Virus record (IMG/VR): IMGVR_UViG_3300035126_001036
Location: 1 to 64,000 of that record
Strand: one strand, 5' to 3'
Length of the DNA stretch: 64,000 bases
Source of the DNA: a virus
Part shown: piece after piece, positions 22,655 to 29,827 of the stretch
Numbering within the stretch: the first letter of the stretch is position 1
Layout of the letters: the number at the start of each line of letters is the position of its first letter
The notes under the pieces: generated by a model
The model's input: only the letters and a program-made list of their open reading frames with translations
Databases searched by the model: none
Told to the model about the DNA's origin: nothing
Position numbers and translations under genes: made by a program

Positions 22655-23735
22655 ACAATGGTTTGGTGCATCAAGATACACTTATAATGAAACCGTTAAG
22701 TTTTTAAAAGAACCAGATACTAAGGCATCTTGGAAATCAATAAAAACTGGTTTGATTCATTCTTTACCCGATTGGGCGGAAGAAATTCCTTATCAAATTA
22801 AATCTGTTGCCGTAAGAGATTGCTGTAAGGCAGTTTCTATGTGTAAACGAAAAAATAGAGGAATTCCACCAGAAGATTGGCATGAAGTTAAATTTAGAAG
22901 CAGACGTGAACCAAAACAAACAATTTACGTTCCTAAGACTTCTATATCTAAAAATGGTGTTTATCACACTATTTTAGGGAAATTAAAAATGAGTGAAATG
23001 CTTCCCGACAACATTATGGATTCAAGATTAACATTAGATAATGGTAGATACTTTTTAATAATTCCTTACGAAGAAAAAACAATTCCATGTGAGAACCAAG
23101 CAAGAGTTGTTTCTTTAGATCCAGGAGTTAGAATATTCCAGACATTTTATAACCCAGAATTTTCCGGGGCTATTGGTGATGGCGACATTGGTAGAATAAC
23201 CAGATTATGTTATCATCTTGATTCTCTAATCTCAAAACGAGATAAGTCTAAGTCTAGAAAAAAATATAGACTCAATAAGGCTATCAAACGAATGAGAAAT
23301 AAAATCAAAGATTTGGTCGATGAAATTCATCATAAGACTGCAAGGTTTTTGGTTGATAATTTTGATATTATTCTTCTTCCTTCATTTGATGTAAGTCAAA
23401 TGGTTAAAAAGGGTAAGAGAAAAATCAACTCTAAAACGACCAGATCTATGTTGACATGGGCTCATTATAGATTTAAGTGTTTTCTTAAAGACAAATGTGA
23501 AGAATTTAATAAGGTTCTTCTTATTGTTAATGAGGCCTATACATCAAAAACAGTGTCTTGGAATGGAAAAATTAATTACTCTTTAGGTGGATCTAAAGTT
23601 GTTAAAGACAAAAACCATTGTGTCCCTAGAGATATTAATGGAGCCCGAAATATTTGGGTAAAAAGCGTCTCAAGAATTCTTGAGGCTTTGGGAGATAGCC
23701 CCTCAAGTAGCAATACTTGTGCATTGTTAACGTAA
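22578..23735 (+). CDS. tnpB: IS607-type TnpB, divergent
   Basis: 385 residues from the ATG at 22578, inside tnpA; the frame is open upstream to 22248 but that region is tnpA shadow. KIRIYPNQTQRQILRQWFGASRYTYNET is the TnpB start; RuvC-I Asp in VVSLDPGVRIFQTFY; RuvC-III Asp in PRDINGARNI. The RuvC-II region reads LLPSFDVSQM, with Ser where an acidic residue is expected, and the zinc finger after TSKT lacks its CxxC cysteines (TSKTVSWNGKINYSLGGSK). It may be nuclease-dead or use another acidic residue. Confidence 0.8.
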   Translation: MGCESIKIKSKKIRIYPNQTQRQILRQWFGASRYTYNETVKFLKEPDTKASWKSIKTGLIHSLPDWAEEIPYQIKSVAVRDCCKAVSMCKRKNRGIPPEDWHEVKFRSRREPKQTIYVPKTSISKNGVYHTILGKLKMSEMLPDNIMDSRLTLDNGRYFLIIPYEEKTIPCENQARVVSLDPGVRIFQTFYNPEFSGAIGDGDIGRITRLCYHLDSLISKRDKSKSRKKYRLNKAIKRMRNKIKDLVDEIHHKTARFLVDNFDIILLPSFDVSQMVKKGKRKINSKTTRSMLTWAHYRFKCFLKDKCEEFNKVLLIVNEAYTSKTVSWNGKINYSLGGSKVVKDKNHCVPRDINGARNIWVKSVSRILEALGDSPSSSNTCALLT

Positions 23736-23738
23736 GTT

Positions 23739-23817
23739 AGCAAAAATCTATCGGATCACGGAATTGATGTTATTAATGTAAAGGATATTAAGAAGATTAT
23801 TGAGGAACTTGAAAATG
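23739..23817 (+). pseudogene. possible 3' remnant of interrupted gene
   Basis: After the IS607 right end, a start-less open frame reads SKNLSDHGIDVINVKDIKKIIEELENE to a stop overlapping the ATG at 23815. It may be the 3' end of the gene truncated at 22024; length is too short for certainty. Confidence 0.3.
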
Positions 23818-24054
23818 AGTAAGGCCCAAAAAATCTGGGAGGCATTTAAGGGAGAACTCACCCAGCCCGCAACTGATGATATGAGAGAAGCCTTGGCAAC
23901 CGCATTTCGTGAATTAAATACTTTGTGTTCAGAATCACTATCACCAAACCAGGATATGGATGAGTTTTATGCTAGGCTCTATGGTAGTAGCGATTATGTC
24001 GTTTATTCTGACGAAATTGACAAAGTAGTAAATGAACTAGAAGAACTAGAATGA
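23815..24054 (+). CDS. 79-residue acidic hypothetical protein
   Basis: SKAQKIWEAFKGELTQPATDDMREALATAFRELNTLC...DKVVNELEELE; helical. ATG overlaps the remnant stop; overlaps the next gene by 4 bp. Confidence 0.6.
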   Translation: MSKAQKIWEAFKGELTQPATDDMREALATAFRELNTLCSESLSPNQDMDEFYARLYGSSDYVVYSDEIDKVVNELEELE

Positions 24055-24308
24055 ATTCAAAGAGAAAGATAAAACGAAGACTATCCTATGAGGTCTCTTT
24101 TTGGTATAATGGAAATAGAGAAACAAAATATTTTCATTCGGCCAAGAAAATGAGGACCTATGTTAATGGTATTCACGAAATTACTGAAGTTGATTTCCCA
24201 ACTGTGATCATTGAAAAAACTTGGTGTTATCGAAACCACCACCCAAAACATAAATGGTGGTACGAATCCACTGAACCTAATCAATTCATTTGTTATGAGA
24301 AATATTAG
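24051..24308 (+). CDS. 85-residue basic hypothetical protein
   Basis: KIKRRLSYEVSFWYNGNRETKYFHSAKKMRTYVNGIHEITEVDFPTVIIEKTW: beta-strands with a helix, like other small phage alpha/beta proteins. Its stop is part of the following promoter module. Confidence 0.6.
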   Translation: MNSKRKIKRRLSYEVSFWYNGNRETKYFHSAKKMRTYVNGIHEITEVDFPTVIIEKTWCYRNHHPKHKWWYESTEPNQFICYEKY

Positions 24309-24364
24309 GACACCTGACCAACCGTCCACTCTGCCTTGTGGTGGAGTGGACTTTGACTTACAAT
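24307..24364 (+). promoter_or_regulatory. palindrome-hairpin-(-10) module (left copy)
   Basis: Palindrome 24307-24329; hairpin CCACTC/GAGTGG 24326-24349; -10 TACAAT 24359-24364. Near-identical over ~60 bp to the module at 24627, so the two flank a single gene. Confidence 0.65.
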
Positions 24365-24389
24365 AACGAAGTAAACCACCGAACTCCTT

Positions 24390-24614
24390 ATGAATAGTTT
24401 GAACTATTATCTTTACAGATTGAGATTGACTATTGATGGGTGGAAGTATTGGATGACCACTCCTTATGAAGATTTGCAAAAAATTACGAGTCCATATAAT
24501 CCAGATGAACTATACTGGAGTGTCCGTAAAAGTGGACATACAATTGCCGCAAACTTTTGGTATATGGTAAATGATGGTTATTATGATATGATTGATGAAT
24601 GGGAGGATTTATGA
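24390..24614 (+). CDS. Trp/Tyr-rich small protein (GWKYW family)
   Basis: 74 residues: LRLTIDGWKYWMTTPYEDLQKITSPYNPDELYWSVRKSGHTIAANFWY. Related in pattern to products of 29124 and 29360 (GWKMILHDYRYWKQIIDYPYDAF; TGWRQMFDNQWEWWYHLTETPEEM). Flanked by duplicated promoter modules. Confidence 0.6.
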   Translation: MNSLNYYLYRLRLTIDGWKYWMTTPYEDLQKITSPYNPDELYWSVRKSGHTIAANFWYMVNDGYYDMIDEWEDL

Positions 24615-24626
24615 GTTGTATAAAGC

Positions 24627-24684
24627 AGGACACTTGACCAACCGTCCACTCTGTCTTGTGGTGGGGTGGACTTTGCCTTATAAT
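24627..24684 (+). promoter_or_regulatory. palindrome-hairpin-(-10) module (right copy)
   Basis: Palindrome 24627-24649; hairpin CCACTC/GGGTGG; extended -10 TTGCCTTATAAT with TATAAT at 24679-24684 (29 bp gap); gene at 24710. Confidence 0.68.
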
Positions 24685-24709
24685 GCCCTTGTAACCCACC
24701 GAATTCCTT

Positions 24710-25084
24710 ATGAACGAACAACTACAGGCTCAAATTACGCAAATTCTCTCTCAGATTATGGTATCAGTCGGAGAAGTCAAGGATTTTTCTGTTGCCCAAC
24801 TACCTGACATTGCCCAGCAGTATATCACTTATGGCCTATGGGCAAATGCTTTTTATGCTGTATTTTCTGGTATGGTTGTTATTGTATGTGTAGGTCTAGG
24901 TTGGGGCATTATTAAATATGCTAACGATGAAGAAGATGGAGATGTTTTTGTGGGTTTTCCTATCCTCTTTGCTATGGGATTTGTTAGTTTTTTTATTCTT
25001 CTTGACAAAATCCATAACCTCATTATGGTACTGACCGCACCCAAAGTGTGGTTCCTGCTTGAACTTAAAAACCTTCTTTCTTGA
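24710..25084 (+). CDS. two-span membrane protein
   Basis: 124 residues: amphipathic N-terminus, TM1 (WANAFYAVFSGMVVIVCVGLGWGII), an acidic loop NDEEDGDVF, TM2 (FPILFAMGFVSFFILL). Topology resembles small phage membrane or holin-like proteins; no charge-rich C-terminus to argue for a holin. Confidence 0.6.
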   Translation: MNEQLQAQITQILSQIMVSVGEVKDFSVAQLPDIAQQYITYGLWANAFYAVFSGMVVIVCVGLGWGIIKYANDEEDGDVFVGFPILFAMGFVSFFILLDKIHNLIMVLTAPKVWFLLELKNLLS

Positions 25085-25088
25085 TATT

Positions 25089-25286
25089 ATGGGATTTTTT
25101 CTGCTTTTTCTCTATCTTCTAGCTCTATTTCTTGGTTTTGTTTTTGTTGCCGGAGATTCTAATTCTAGACCAATAAAAAGAGAATCCACTGTAAAATTCT
25201 GCATCGAGAAACCTGTAGAATGTAAAAAAGAGTTTGATTTTTATCAAATGCGCGAAGAATTCAATTCATCCAAGGAGAACAAATGA
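25089..25286 (+). CDS. small membrane protein with CIEKP...CK tail
   Basis: 65 residues from the ATG at 25089 (a TTG at 25059 is also possible). One transmembrane segment (GFFLLFLYLLALFLGFVFVAG), then RESTVKFCIEKPVECKKEFDFYQMREEFNSS. Its tail is almost identical to that of the 26001 product. Confidence 0.65.
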   Translation: MGFFLLFLYLLALFLGFVFVAGDSNSRPIKRESTVKFCIEKPVECKKEFDFYQMREEFNSSKENK

Positions 25287-26008
25287 CCTACATTATCAAA
25301 CACGACTTTAATCAAAATGTTCCTTACTATGTAAGGCTAGTTAACGACAAGACTTTTGATGAGATTTACGACCCAACTTTTGCTACTCAATTCAATACCA
25401 AAAACGAGGCCCAAAAGTGGATTGACACTTACTCATCAATGGCCGAACACTCACAGGTTGTTGAAACTGCTGATGCGGTTCAAGAGTATGAGAAATGGGT
25501 TAAGTCTGGTTCAATCAGGAGAACTCTGGCCTGTGTTAACACTTCAATGTCTAGGCCTTACAATGATGAACCTCTTGATGAGGTAATTGATTGGTGGATT
25601 TATGCAAAAGAGAATGATAGAGAGATCAAATTTAAGCATTATAAAACTTGGCCACAACTTTATAGTATTTCCAAACATCTTTGGGATGTAAATCGATATT
25701 CTAATCGTAATTATACAAATTATTATATTTCTTTTGAAATTTTCACCCGGAGAGATGGCAAGTTTGAAGATTTTGAATCAGAATTAAATAAGGTCATTGA
25801 CAAAGTTACCTATAAAGATGATGAAGGTTATTTAATCTTCTCAATTTTTGACCATTATCTTTCTGAGCACGGTAATAGTGTTTCTTTGCTTATTCATCCA
25901 GAATCTAAACACGTAAAGATTAGTGGACGATACTCTTATGATAACAATGAGTTTTCTTCCCTTGAAGATGCATTTAATTATATGAAAAAGGAGCGTTATT
26001 ATGAGTGA
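25283..26008 (+). CDS. hypothetical protein
   Basis: 241 residues. N-terminal ~60 residues resemble a small alpha/beta repeat (TFATQFNTKNEAQKWIDTYSS); the rest has TNYYISFEIFTRRDGKFEDFESELNKVIDKVTY and LLIHPESKHVKISGRYSY, suggesting a mixed fold. No family recognised. Overlaps both neighbours. Confidence 0.65.
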   Translation: MTYIIKHDFNQNVPYYVRLVNDKTFDEIYDPTFATQFNTKNEAQKWIDTYSSMAEHSQVVETADAVQEYEKWVKSGSIRRTLACVNTSMSRPYNDEPLDEVIDWWIYAKENDREIKFKHYKTWPQLYSISKHLWDVNRYSNRNYTNYYISFEIFTRRDGKFEDFESELNKVIDKVTYKDDEGYLIFSIFDHYLSEHGNSVSLLIHPESKHVKISGRYSYDNNEFSSLEDAFNYMKKERYYE

Positions 26009-26339
26009 ACAAGACGCAAACGTTTGTCCTAAATGTGGTGGTTATTGCTATAGAGAGTCTGTAGACATTGGGGTTGGTGTTATTCACGGCCCATACGGAT
26101 GCATTAATTGCGGGTGGTCTGAAGATTCTTATTATGACTCTAGTGATGGGACTTGCCAAGCAGAATTAGAAAATCCAGAGTACCGTTATGATTCTCGTGG
26201 TGGTGCCAATACAATTACACCGTCAGTAAGAGAATCTACTGTAAAATTCTGCATTGAGAAACCCGCAGAATGTAAAAAAGAGTTTGATTTTTATCAAGCG
26301 CGAATAGAATTTAATGCATCTAGGGAGAACAACAAGTGA
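26001..26339 (+). CDS. zinc-ribbon protein fused to CIEKP tail
   Basis: 112 residues. CPKCGGYCYRESVDIGVGVIHGPYGCINCGW is a zinc-ribbon form frequent in phages. Residues ~78-112 (RESTVKFCIEKPAECKKEFDFYQARIEFNAS) copy the tail of the 25089 membrane protein, but no transmembrane segment is present. A fusion of two modules, probably by recombination within the array. Confidence 0.7.
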   Translation: MSEQDANVCPKCGGYCYRESVDIGVGVIHGPYGCINCGWSEDSYYDSSDGTCQAELENPEYRYDSRGGANTITPSVRESTVKFCIEKPAECKKEFDFYQARIEFNASRENNK

Positions 26340-26530
26340 ACTTTGACGACGAAATTACTATTTACTACCTAATTGCATTATCTGGAGTTGCGGGTCTTGT
26401 CATTGCTTTTACTTATAATTCAAATTCGTATACCAATGGATATAATAAGGCTGTTAAGTTTTGTGTAGAACAGCCACAAAATTGCAAAAATGATTACAAA
26501 CACCTAAAACTTCAGGAGAACAACAAATGA
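26336..26530 (+). CDS. small membrane protein with CVEQP...CK tail
   Basis: 64 residues from a GTG overlapping the previous stop: TM (IYYLIALSGVAGLVIAFTY), then NKAVKFCVEQPQNCKNDYKHLKLQE. Fourth membrane member of the family. Confidence 0.65.
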   Translation: MNFDDEITIYYLIALSGVAGLVIAFTYNSNSYTNGYNKAVKFCVEQPQNCKNDYKHLKLQENNK

Positions 26531-26769
26531 CTAAATCTAAAAAACTTTGTGTAAATCTTACTCCAGAGAATAATGGAGGAGAGAGTGTTTATCTAACTCT
26601 CACTGTAGTAGACCCCGACTGTATCAGCGAAGAACTATCTCTTCTGTCTTATGGGAGTTCTGCGTCTTTTAATACATTTGGAGTTTTTACTTCAGAAAAA
26701 CTATTCAAACTTGCCAGAGAGGTTTTGCAATTTGAATTGAGTTTGCGTGAAGGGGAGAAACCAGAATGA
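26527..26769 (+). CDS. 80-residue hypothetical protein
   Basis: Beta-rich start (KLCVNLTPENNGGESVYLTLTVVDPDCISEEL) and helical end (EKLFKLAREVLQFELSLREGE). ATGA overlap with both neighbours. Confidence 0.6.
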   Translation: MTKSKKLCVNLTPENNGGESVYLTLTVVDPDCISEELSLLSYGSSASFNTFGVFTSEKLFKLAREVLQFELSLREGEKPE

Positions 26770-26972
26770 GCAAAGATTATTGGGAAAAACTATCCTTTAT
26801 TATTGATGGAGATGATGGGGAGGGAGACGAAGAAGGTTATCGGGACAAACTTTATGCTGTTTTAGAGGAATTGTTTCAACGAACAGATGAACTTCAATCA
26901 AAATCTCATATTCACAGGTATCAACTACCCGAATATAAGGAAAAATTGGAAGAATTGAAGAAATTGAAATGA
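26766..26972 (+). CDS. 68-residue acidic hypothetical protein
   Basis: DYWEKLSFIIDGDDGEGDEEGYRDKLYAVLEELFQRTDELQSK...EYKEKLEELKKLK: helical with an acidic Gly-rich loop. Confidence 0.55.
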   Translation: MSKDYWEKLSFIIDGDDGEGDEEGYRDKLYAVLEELFQRTDELQSKSHIHRYQLPEYKEKLEELKKLK

Positions 26973-27151
26973 ACAATCTAACTGAAATTCCAACTCTAAA
27001 TGAAACTAACTATCAAGAATTTCTTGAAAAAAATTTGAAAGACATTTTTGTTTATGAGACTGAAGAATATGACTATCACTATTATCTTCCAAGTCATTAT
27101 ATAATCACTGATAGTTGTAAAGTTTCTACAAAATACAAACTACAAGCATAA
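26969..27151 (+). CDS. 60-residue hypothetical protein
   Basis: NNLTEIPTLNETNYQEFLEKNLKDIFVYETEEYDYHYYLPSHY. Coupled to the upstream gene; 2 bp before the next start. Confidence 0.5.
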   Translation: MNNLTEIPTLNETNYQEFLEKNLKDIFVYETEEYDYHYYLPSHYIITDSCKVSTKYKLQA

Positions 27152-27153
27152 CA

Positions 27154-27501
27154 ATGACAGACCCCAATAATCCAAAAGTCATAAAATCTAAAAACCAAAA
27201 TTATTCCCAAAGTATTCAAGAATGGGTTGAGATGGGGCAAGTTTGGAAAGAACATCTTGAAGAACTTGAAAAAGACAATAAAAACCTAAAGTTTTCTAGG
27301 GACTTTTATAAATCAAGGTGCGAACTTCTAGAAAAAGTCCAAAAGTATATGAGAGACCCAGAACGAACAATTGTTTGTGACATTCTTGCGAACAATGCCT
27401 TACTCCCAGACCCAAAAGGAGAACGATATGGGCAAGACCTTTTGCCTCTTGTAAAAACTAGCTTCTTTCCAAAAGACCTTGAGGATTTATTTAAAAAATG
27501 A
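27154..27501 (+). CDS. hypothetical protein with MRDPERT..CDILA motif
   Basis: 115 residues: coiled coil (WVEMGQVWKEHLEELEKDNKNLKFSRDFYKSRCELLEKVQ) followed by YMRDPERTIVCDILANNALLPDPKGERYG, a phrase I recognise from hypothetical proteins of many phages. Function unknown. Confidence 0.65.
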   Translation: MTDPNNPKVIKSKNQNYSQSIQEWVEMGQVWKEHLEELEKDNKNLKFSRDFYKSRCELLEKVQKYMRDPERTIVCDILANNALLPDPKGERYGQDLLPLVKTSFFPKDLEDLFKK

Positions 27502-27647
27502 CTAACGAAGAGAAAACACTTAAAGTAATTAAAGCAGTGCTTCTTCTCATTGCTATGTTCTTACTGATAGTTCCAGAACCTTCTGGTGCTACTAAATGGA
27601 TTTCTGGATTTTTATTTGGAGCGATTGTAAATGATCGACTTAAGTAA
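27498..27647 (+). CDS. 49-residue two-span membrane protein
   Basis: KVIKAVLLLIAMFLLIVPEPSGATKWISGFLFGAIVNDRLK: two hydrophobic segments separated by PEPSG. Overlaps the next gene by 17 bp. Confidence 0.5.
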   Translation: MTNEEKTLKVIKAVLLLIAMFLLIVPEPSGATKWISGFLFGAIVNDRLK

Positions 27648-27924
27648 ACTTTCAAGTAAAGAACTTTGTGAACTTGAAAAGCAAATTGAAGAACATAAGA
27701 AAACAAGAAAAGACCTTGAGGGTTGGAAAATCACCTTTACTATAAGATACAATCCATTTAAGACTCTAGCACTTACTAAAGATAGGTTTGGAGATGATAC
27801 AATAGGAGACCTTATGGCAAATGAAATTGCCAATCTGATTATTAGGCAGTTCTGTCTTTCAGCCCCCGAAGATGTAAGTGGCTGTGATGTTGTTGAAGCA
27901 ACTCAAGATGAAATTAGTTGGTAA
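27631..27924 (+). CDS. 97-residue hypothetical protein
   Basis: Coiled-coil start (SKLSSKELCELEKQIEEHKKTRKDLEGWKITFTIRYNP) and helical core (TIGDLMANEIANLIIRQFCL). No family recognised. Confidence 0.6.
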   Translation: MIDLSKLSSKELCELEKQIEEHKKTRKDLEGWKITFTIRYNPFKTLALTKDRFGDDTIGDLMANEIANLIIRQFCLSAPEDVSGCDVVEATQDEISW

Positions 27925-27975
27925 TAATTGAAATGACTAAATCACAAGAAAACCAAAATAGCCCGCAATCTCCTT

Positions 27976-28338
27976 ATGAACCTAACACAATTCTTTGACG
28001 CTTCAATTAAACTTCAAAATTATGGATATAACATCTATTCTATTAAGGAAGACGAATATAAAAACTACTTTGTAACATTTGCTTATGCTGATGTTTGCAG
28101 TGCTCTCGCCTTTGGTGGAATCAAATATACAATTGATTTTGGTCCAACACCAAGATATGTTTATAAAGAAGAGCCTAGGACGGATGTATATATTAATCAA
28201 AAGGTCTCCACTATTGATGAGGCAGTTGATTTCATCATTGCCGATATTCAAAAACTTGAACAAGAACTAAAAGAACAAGAACGACAAAAAGTTCTTGATA
28301 AACTTACTCAAAGAGAAAGAGAACTGCTGGGGGTTTAA
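27976..28338 (+). CDS. 120-residue hypothetical protein
   Basis: Mixed fold (YGYNIYSIKEDEYKNYFVTFAYADVCSALAFGGIKYTIDFGPTP) with a C-terminal helix (DIQKLEQELKEQERQKVLDKLTQRERELLG). A 21-codon ORF (27933-27998) overlaps its start and is probably not a gene. Confidence 0.6.
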   Translation: MNLTQFFDASIKLQNYGYNIYSIKEDEYKNYFVTFAYADVCSALAFGGIKYTIDFGPTPRYVYKEEPRTDVYINQKVSTIDEAVDFIIADIQKLEQELKEQERQKVLDKLTQRERELLGV

Positions 28339-28340
28339 TT

Positions 28341-28616
28341 ATGAAAGTAAAGTATCTGAAAGAACACCTACAAAATCTTCCTGATGATATGGAAGTTCTT
28401 GTATCTCATCACGATGGTTATGAGAGGGTCTGCACTTCTAACTTTGGAGCATATTCTGGAACTGTTGGATATGTGGAAATAAGAAGTGATGAATATGGGT
28501 TAGAATGGGTTGATTGGGTCTCACATACACAAGAAACTTATGAATATTGTGATAATTTAGGTAAAGAACATAAGATTGTCCCAGAGAAAAAAGAAGTTTT
28601 TATTTTGGATGTTTGA
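28341..28616 (+). CDS. MKVKxL-type small protein, copy 1
   Basis: 91 residues. MKVKYLKEHLQNLPDDMEVLVSHHDGYER is the start of a family widespread in phages (MKVkeLie.Lq..pqDaeV.v.gy). Immediately followed by a second copy at 28619. Function unknown. Confidence 0.7.
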   Translation: MKVKYLKEHLQNLPDDMEVLVSHHDGYERVCTSNFGAYSGTVGYVEIRSDEYGLEWVDWVSHTQETYEYCDNLGKEHKIVPEKKEVFILDV

Positions 28617-28618
28617 TT

Positions 28619-28849
28619 ATGAAAGTAAAAGACCTGATTGAAAAACTCCAAGAGTATCCAATGGATATGGAAGTTGTTGTTGATGGTGGTTTGTTTGAGT
28701 ATGATGCTGATTTAGACCCCCGTGAAATAATTGTGAAAAGTGGTACATCATTCACTCAATACATTTCGCAAAGAAGGTATGAGCAAATGTATGATGATGC
28801 AGAATGGGATGATAGTTTTGTTGACGAAAAAGTTATTTACTTGGGGTGA
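28619..28849 (+). CDS. MKVKxL-type small protein, copy 2
   Basis: 76 residues from the ATG at 28619. KVKDLIEKLQEYPMDMEVVVDGGLFEYDADLDPREI. Tandem paralogue of the 28341 product. Confidence 0.7.
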   Translation: MKVKDLIEKLQEYPMDMEVVVDGGLFEYDADLDPREIIVKSGTSFTQYISQRRYEQMYDDAEWDDSFVDEKVIYLG

Positions 28850-28851
28850 CT

Positions 28852-29124
28852 ATGATAACCAAAACACAATGGGATGAGATTTGTTCTTATGTTTATCGGG
28901 CAAAAATAATGGGACTTGACCCATTATTTAAAGGAAGACGAGTTAGTGAAGTTGACTTAACCAAAAAAGAAATCGTCACTATAAAACGAGGAGAACCAGT
29001 TATCAGATATAAACACCCCGATTCATTTGATAATTATAAATCTCTTGATTATTTACAAGAAATGGTTTCATTTGAGAGCATATCACTAAAACAAATTATT
29101 AAATTTTCTAGTGAGATTGCATAA
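28852..29124 (+). CDS. 90-residue hypothetical protein
   Basis: TKTQWDEICSYVYRAKIMGLDPLFKGRRVSEVDLTKKEIVTIKRGEPVIRYKHPDSFDNY. The GTG at 28846 overlapping the previous stop is an alternative start. Stop overlaps the next ATG. Confidence 0.55.
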   Translation: MITKTQWDEICSYVYRAKIMGLDPLFKGRRVSEVDLTKKEIVTIKRGEPVIRYKHPDSFDNYKSLDYLQEMVSFESISLKQIIKFSSEIA

Positions 29125-29363
29125 TGAATAAAATACTACAAGGTTGGAAAATGATACTCCATGACTATCGGTATTGGAAACAGATAATTGATTATCCTTA
29201 TGATGCTTTTGATCGTGCTGTTTTATTTGGTAATCTTGGGCAACCACCAAACTCACTTGTTGATTATATCAAAGAATTGAAACGACTTGACCCAGATTGG
29301 GAAAAGAATTACTATGATAATCTCTGTATTTTATATGAAGAAGTTGATGAGGTGAGAGAATGA
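29124..29363 (+). CDS. Trp/Tyr-rich small protein (GWKYW family)
   Basis: 79 residues: LQGWKMILHDYRYWKQIIDYPYDAFDRAVLFGNLGQPPNSLVDYIKELK. Tandem paralogue of 29360 and related to 24390. Pattern 'GW+..fhdy.yW...i..Py-..' points to a helical mini-domain. Confidence 0.6.
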   Translation: MNKILQGWKMILHDYRYWKQIIDYPYDAFDRAVLFGNLGQPPNSLVDYIKELKRLDPDWEKNYYDNLCILYEEVDEVRE

Positions 29364-29566
29364 ATTACAACGAAATCGGAAAGTACAAAAGGCCAATGAA
29401 TCTTTTCGAGAAACTTGTTACCGGATGGAGACAGATGTTTGACAACCAATGGGAGTGGTGGTATCATCTAACGGAGACCCCAGAAGAAATGTATTTTGAG
29501 TTTTGGTTGATGTTGAATATGGATATGGTCGCTTATGAGGACGAGCTTTACTACAATGGAAAATAA
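29360..29566 (+). CDS. Trp/Tyr-rich small protein (GWKYW family)
   Basis: 68 residues: LFEKLVTGWRQMFDNQWEWWYHLTETPEEMYFEFWLMLNMDMV. Overlaps the previous paralogue by 4 bp. Confidence 0.6.
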   Translation: MNYNEIGKYKRPMNLFEKLVTGWRQMFDNQWEWWYHLTETPEEMYFEFWLMLNMDMVAYEDELYYNGK

Positions 29567-29569
29567 TTT

Positions 29570-29827
29570 ATGAACCCCGAGTATCCTTTTGAAATCCTAA
29601 TAAAAACAGTAAAAACCATTAGGAGTTTGAAGCACGATGCTGGTTTCAAAACCCAAATCATTCCTAGTGTCACCATTTACATTACCGATAATCCCACCTA
29701 TCTTGGGATTGTCTTGAATAATTGGGAAAAAGTATTACATATGGTAAAATCAGAACAGATGGTCGTGCATTACACGGACACCCAAGATTCCGAAAACAGT
29801 TTTCTTATGGAGTTGCAACCCCAATGA
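29570..29827 (+). CDS. ValRS-tail / Vs-like protein, copy 1
   Basis: 85 residues: KTVKTIRSLKHDAGFKTQIIPSVTIYITDNPTYLGIVLNNWEKVLHMVKSEQMVV. The 'IRsLk.dAg.....ip.v.i' pattern resembles the region after the anticodon-binding domain of valyl-tRNA synthetase. Shorter than copy 2 and lacking its last ~25 residues. Confidence 0.45.
   Translation: MNPEYPFEILIKTVKTIRSLKHDAGFKTQIIPSVTIYITDNPTYLGIVLNNWEKVLHMVKSEQMVVHYTDTQDSENSFLMELQPQ

Larger units (their letters stand above)
22031..23735 (+). mobile_element. IS607-family insertion element
   Basis: Contains a MerR-like/serine recombinase tnpA overlapping a tnpB. Near-terminal inverted sequences ACGTTAAACAA (from 22031) and TTGTTAACGT (23724-23733) frame the two genes. 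No target duplication is expected for serine-recombinase elements. The left end is 7 bp after the stop of the truncated gene at 21836. The guide-RNA scaffold would lie at the tnpB 3' end. Confidence 0.65.

Noticed and set aside
24710-25084. Holin assignment for the two-span membrane protein
   Set aside because: It lies among early-type modules, without endolysin neighbour or late promoter, so only a membrane-protein call is justified.
27933-27998. 21-codon ORF before the 27976 gene
   Set aside because: Low-complexity start overlapping the next gene; nothing supports it beyond an ATG.
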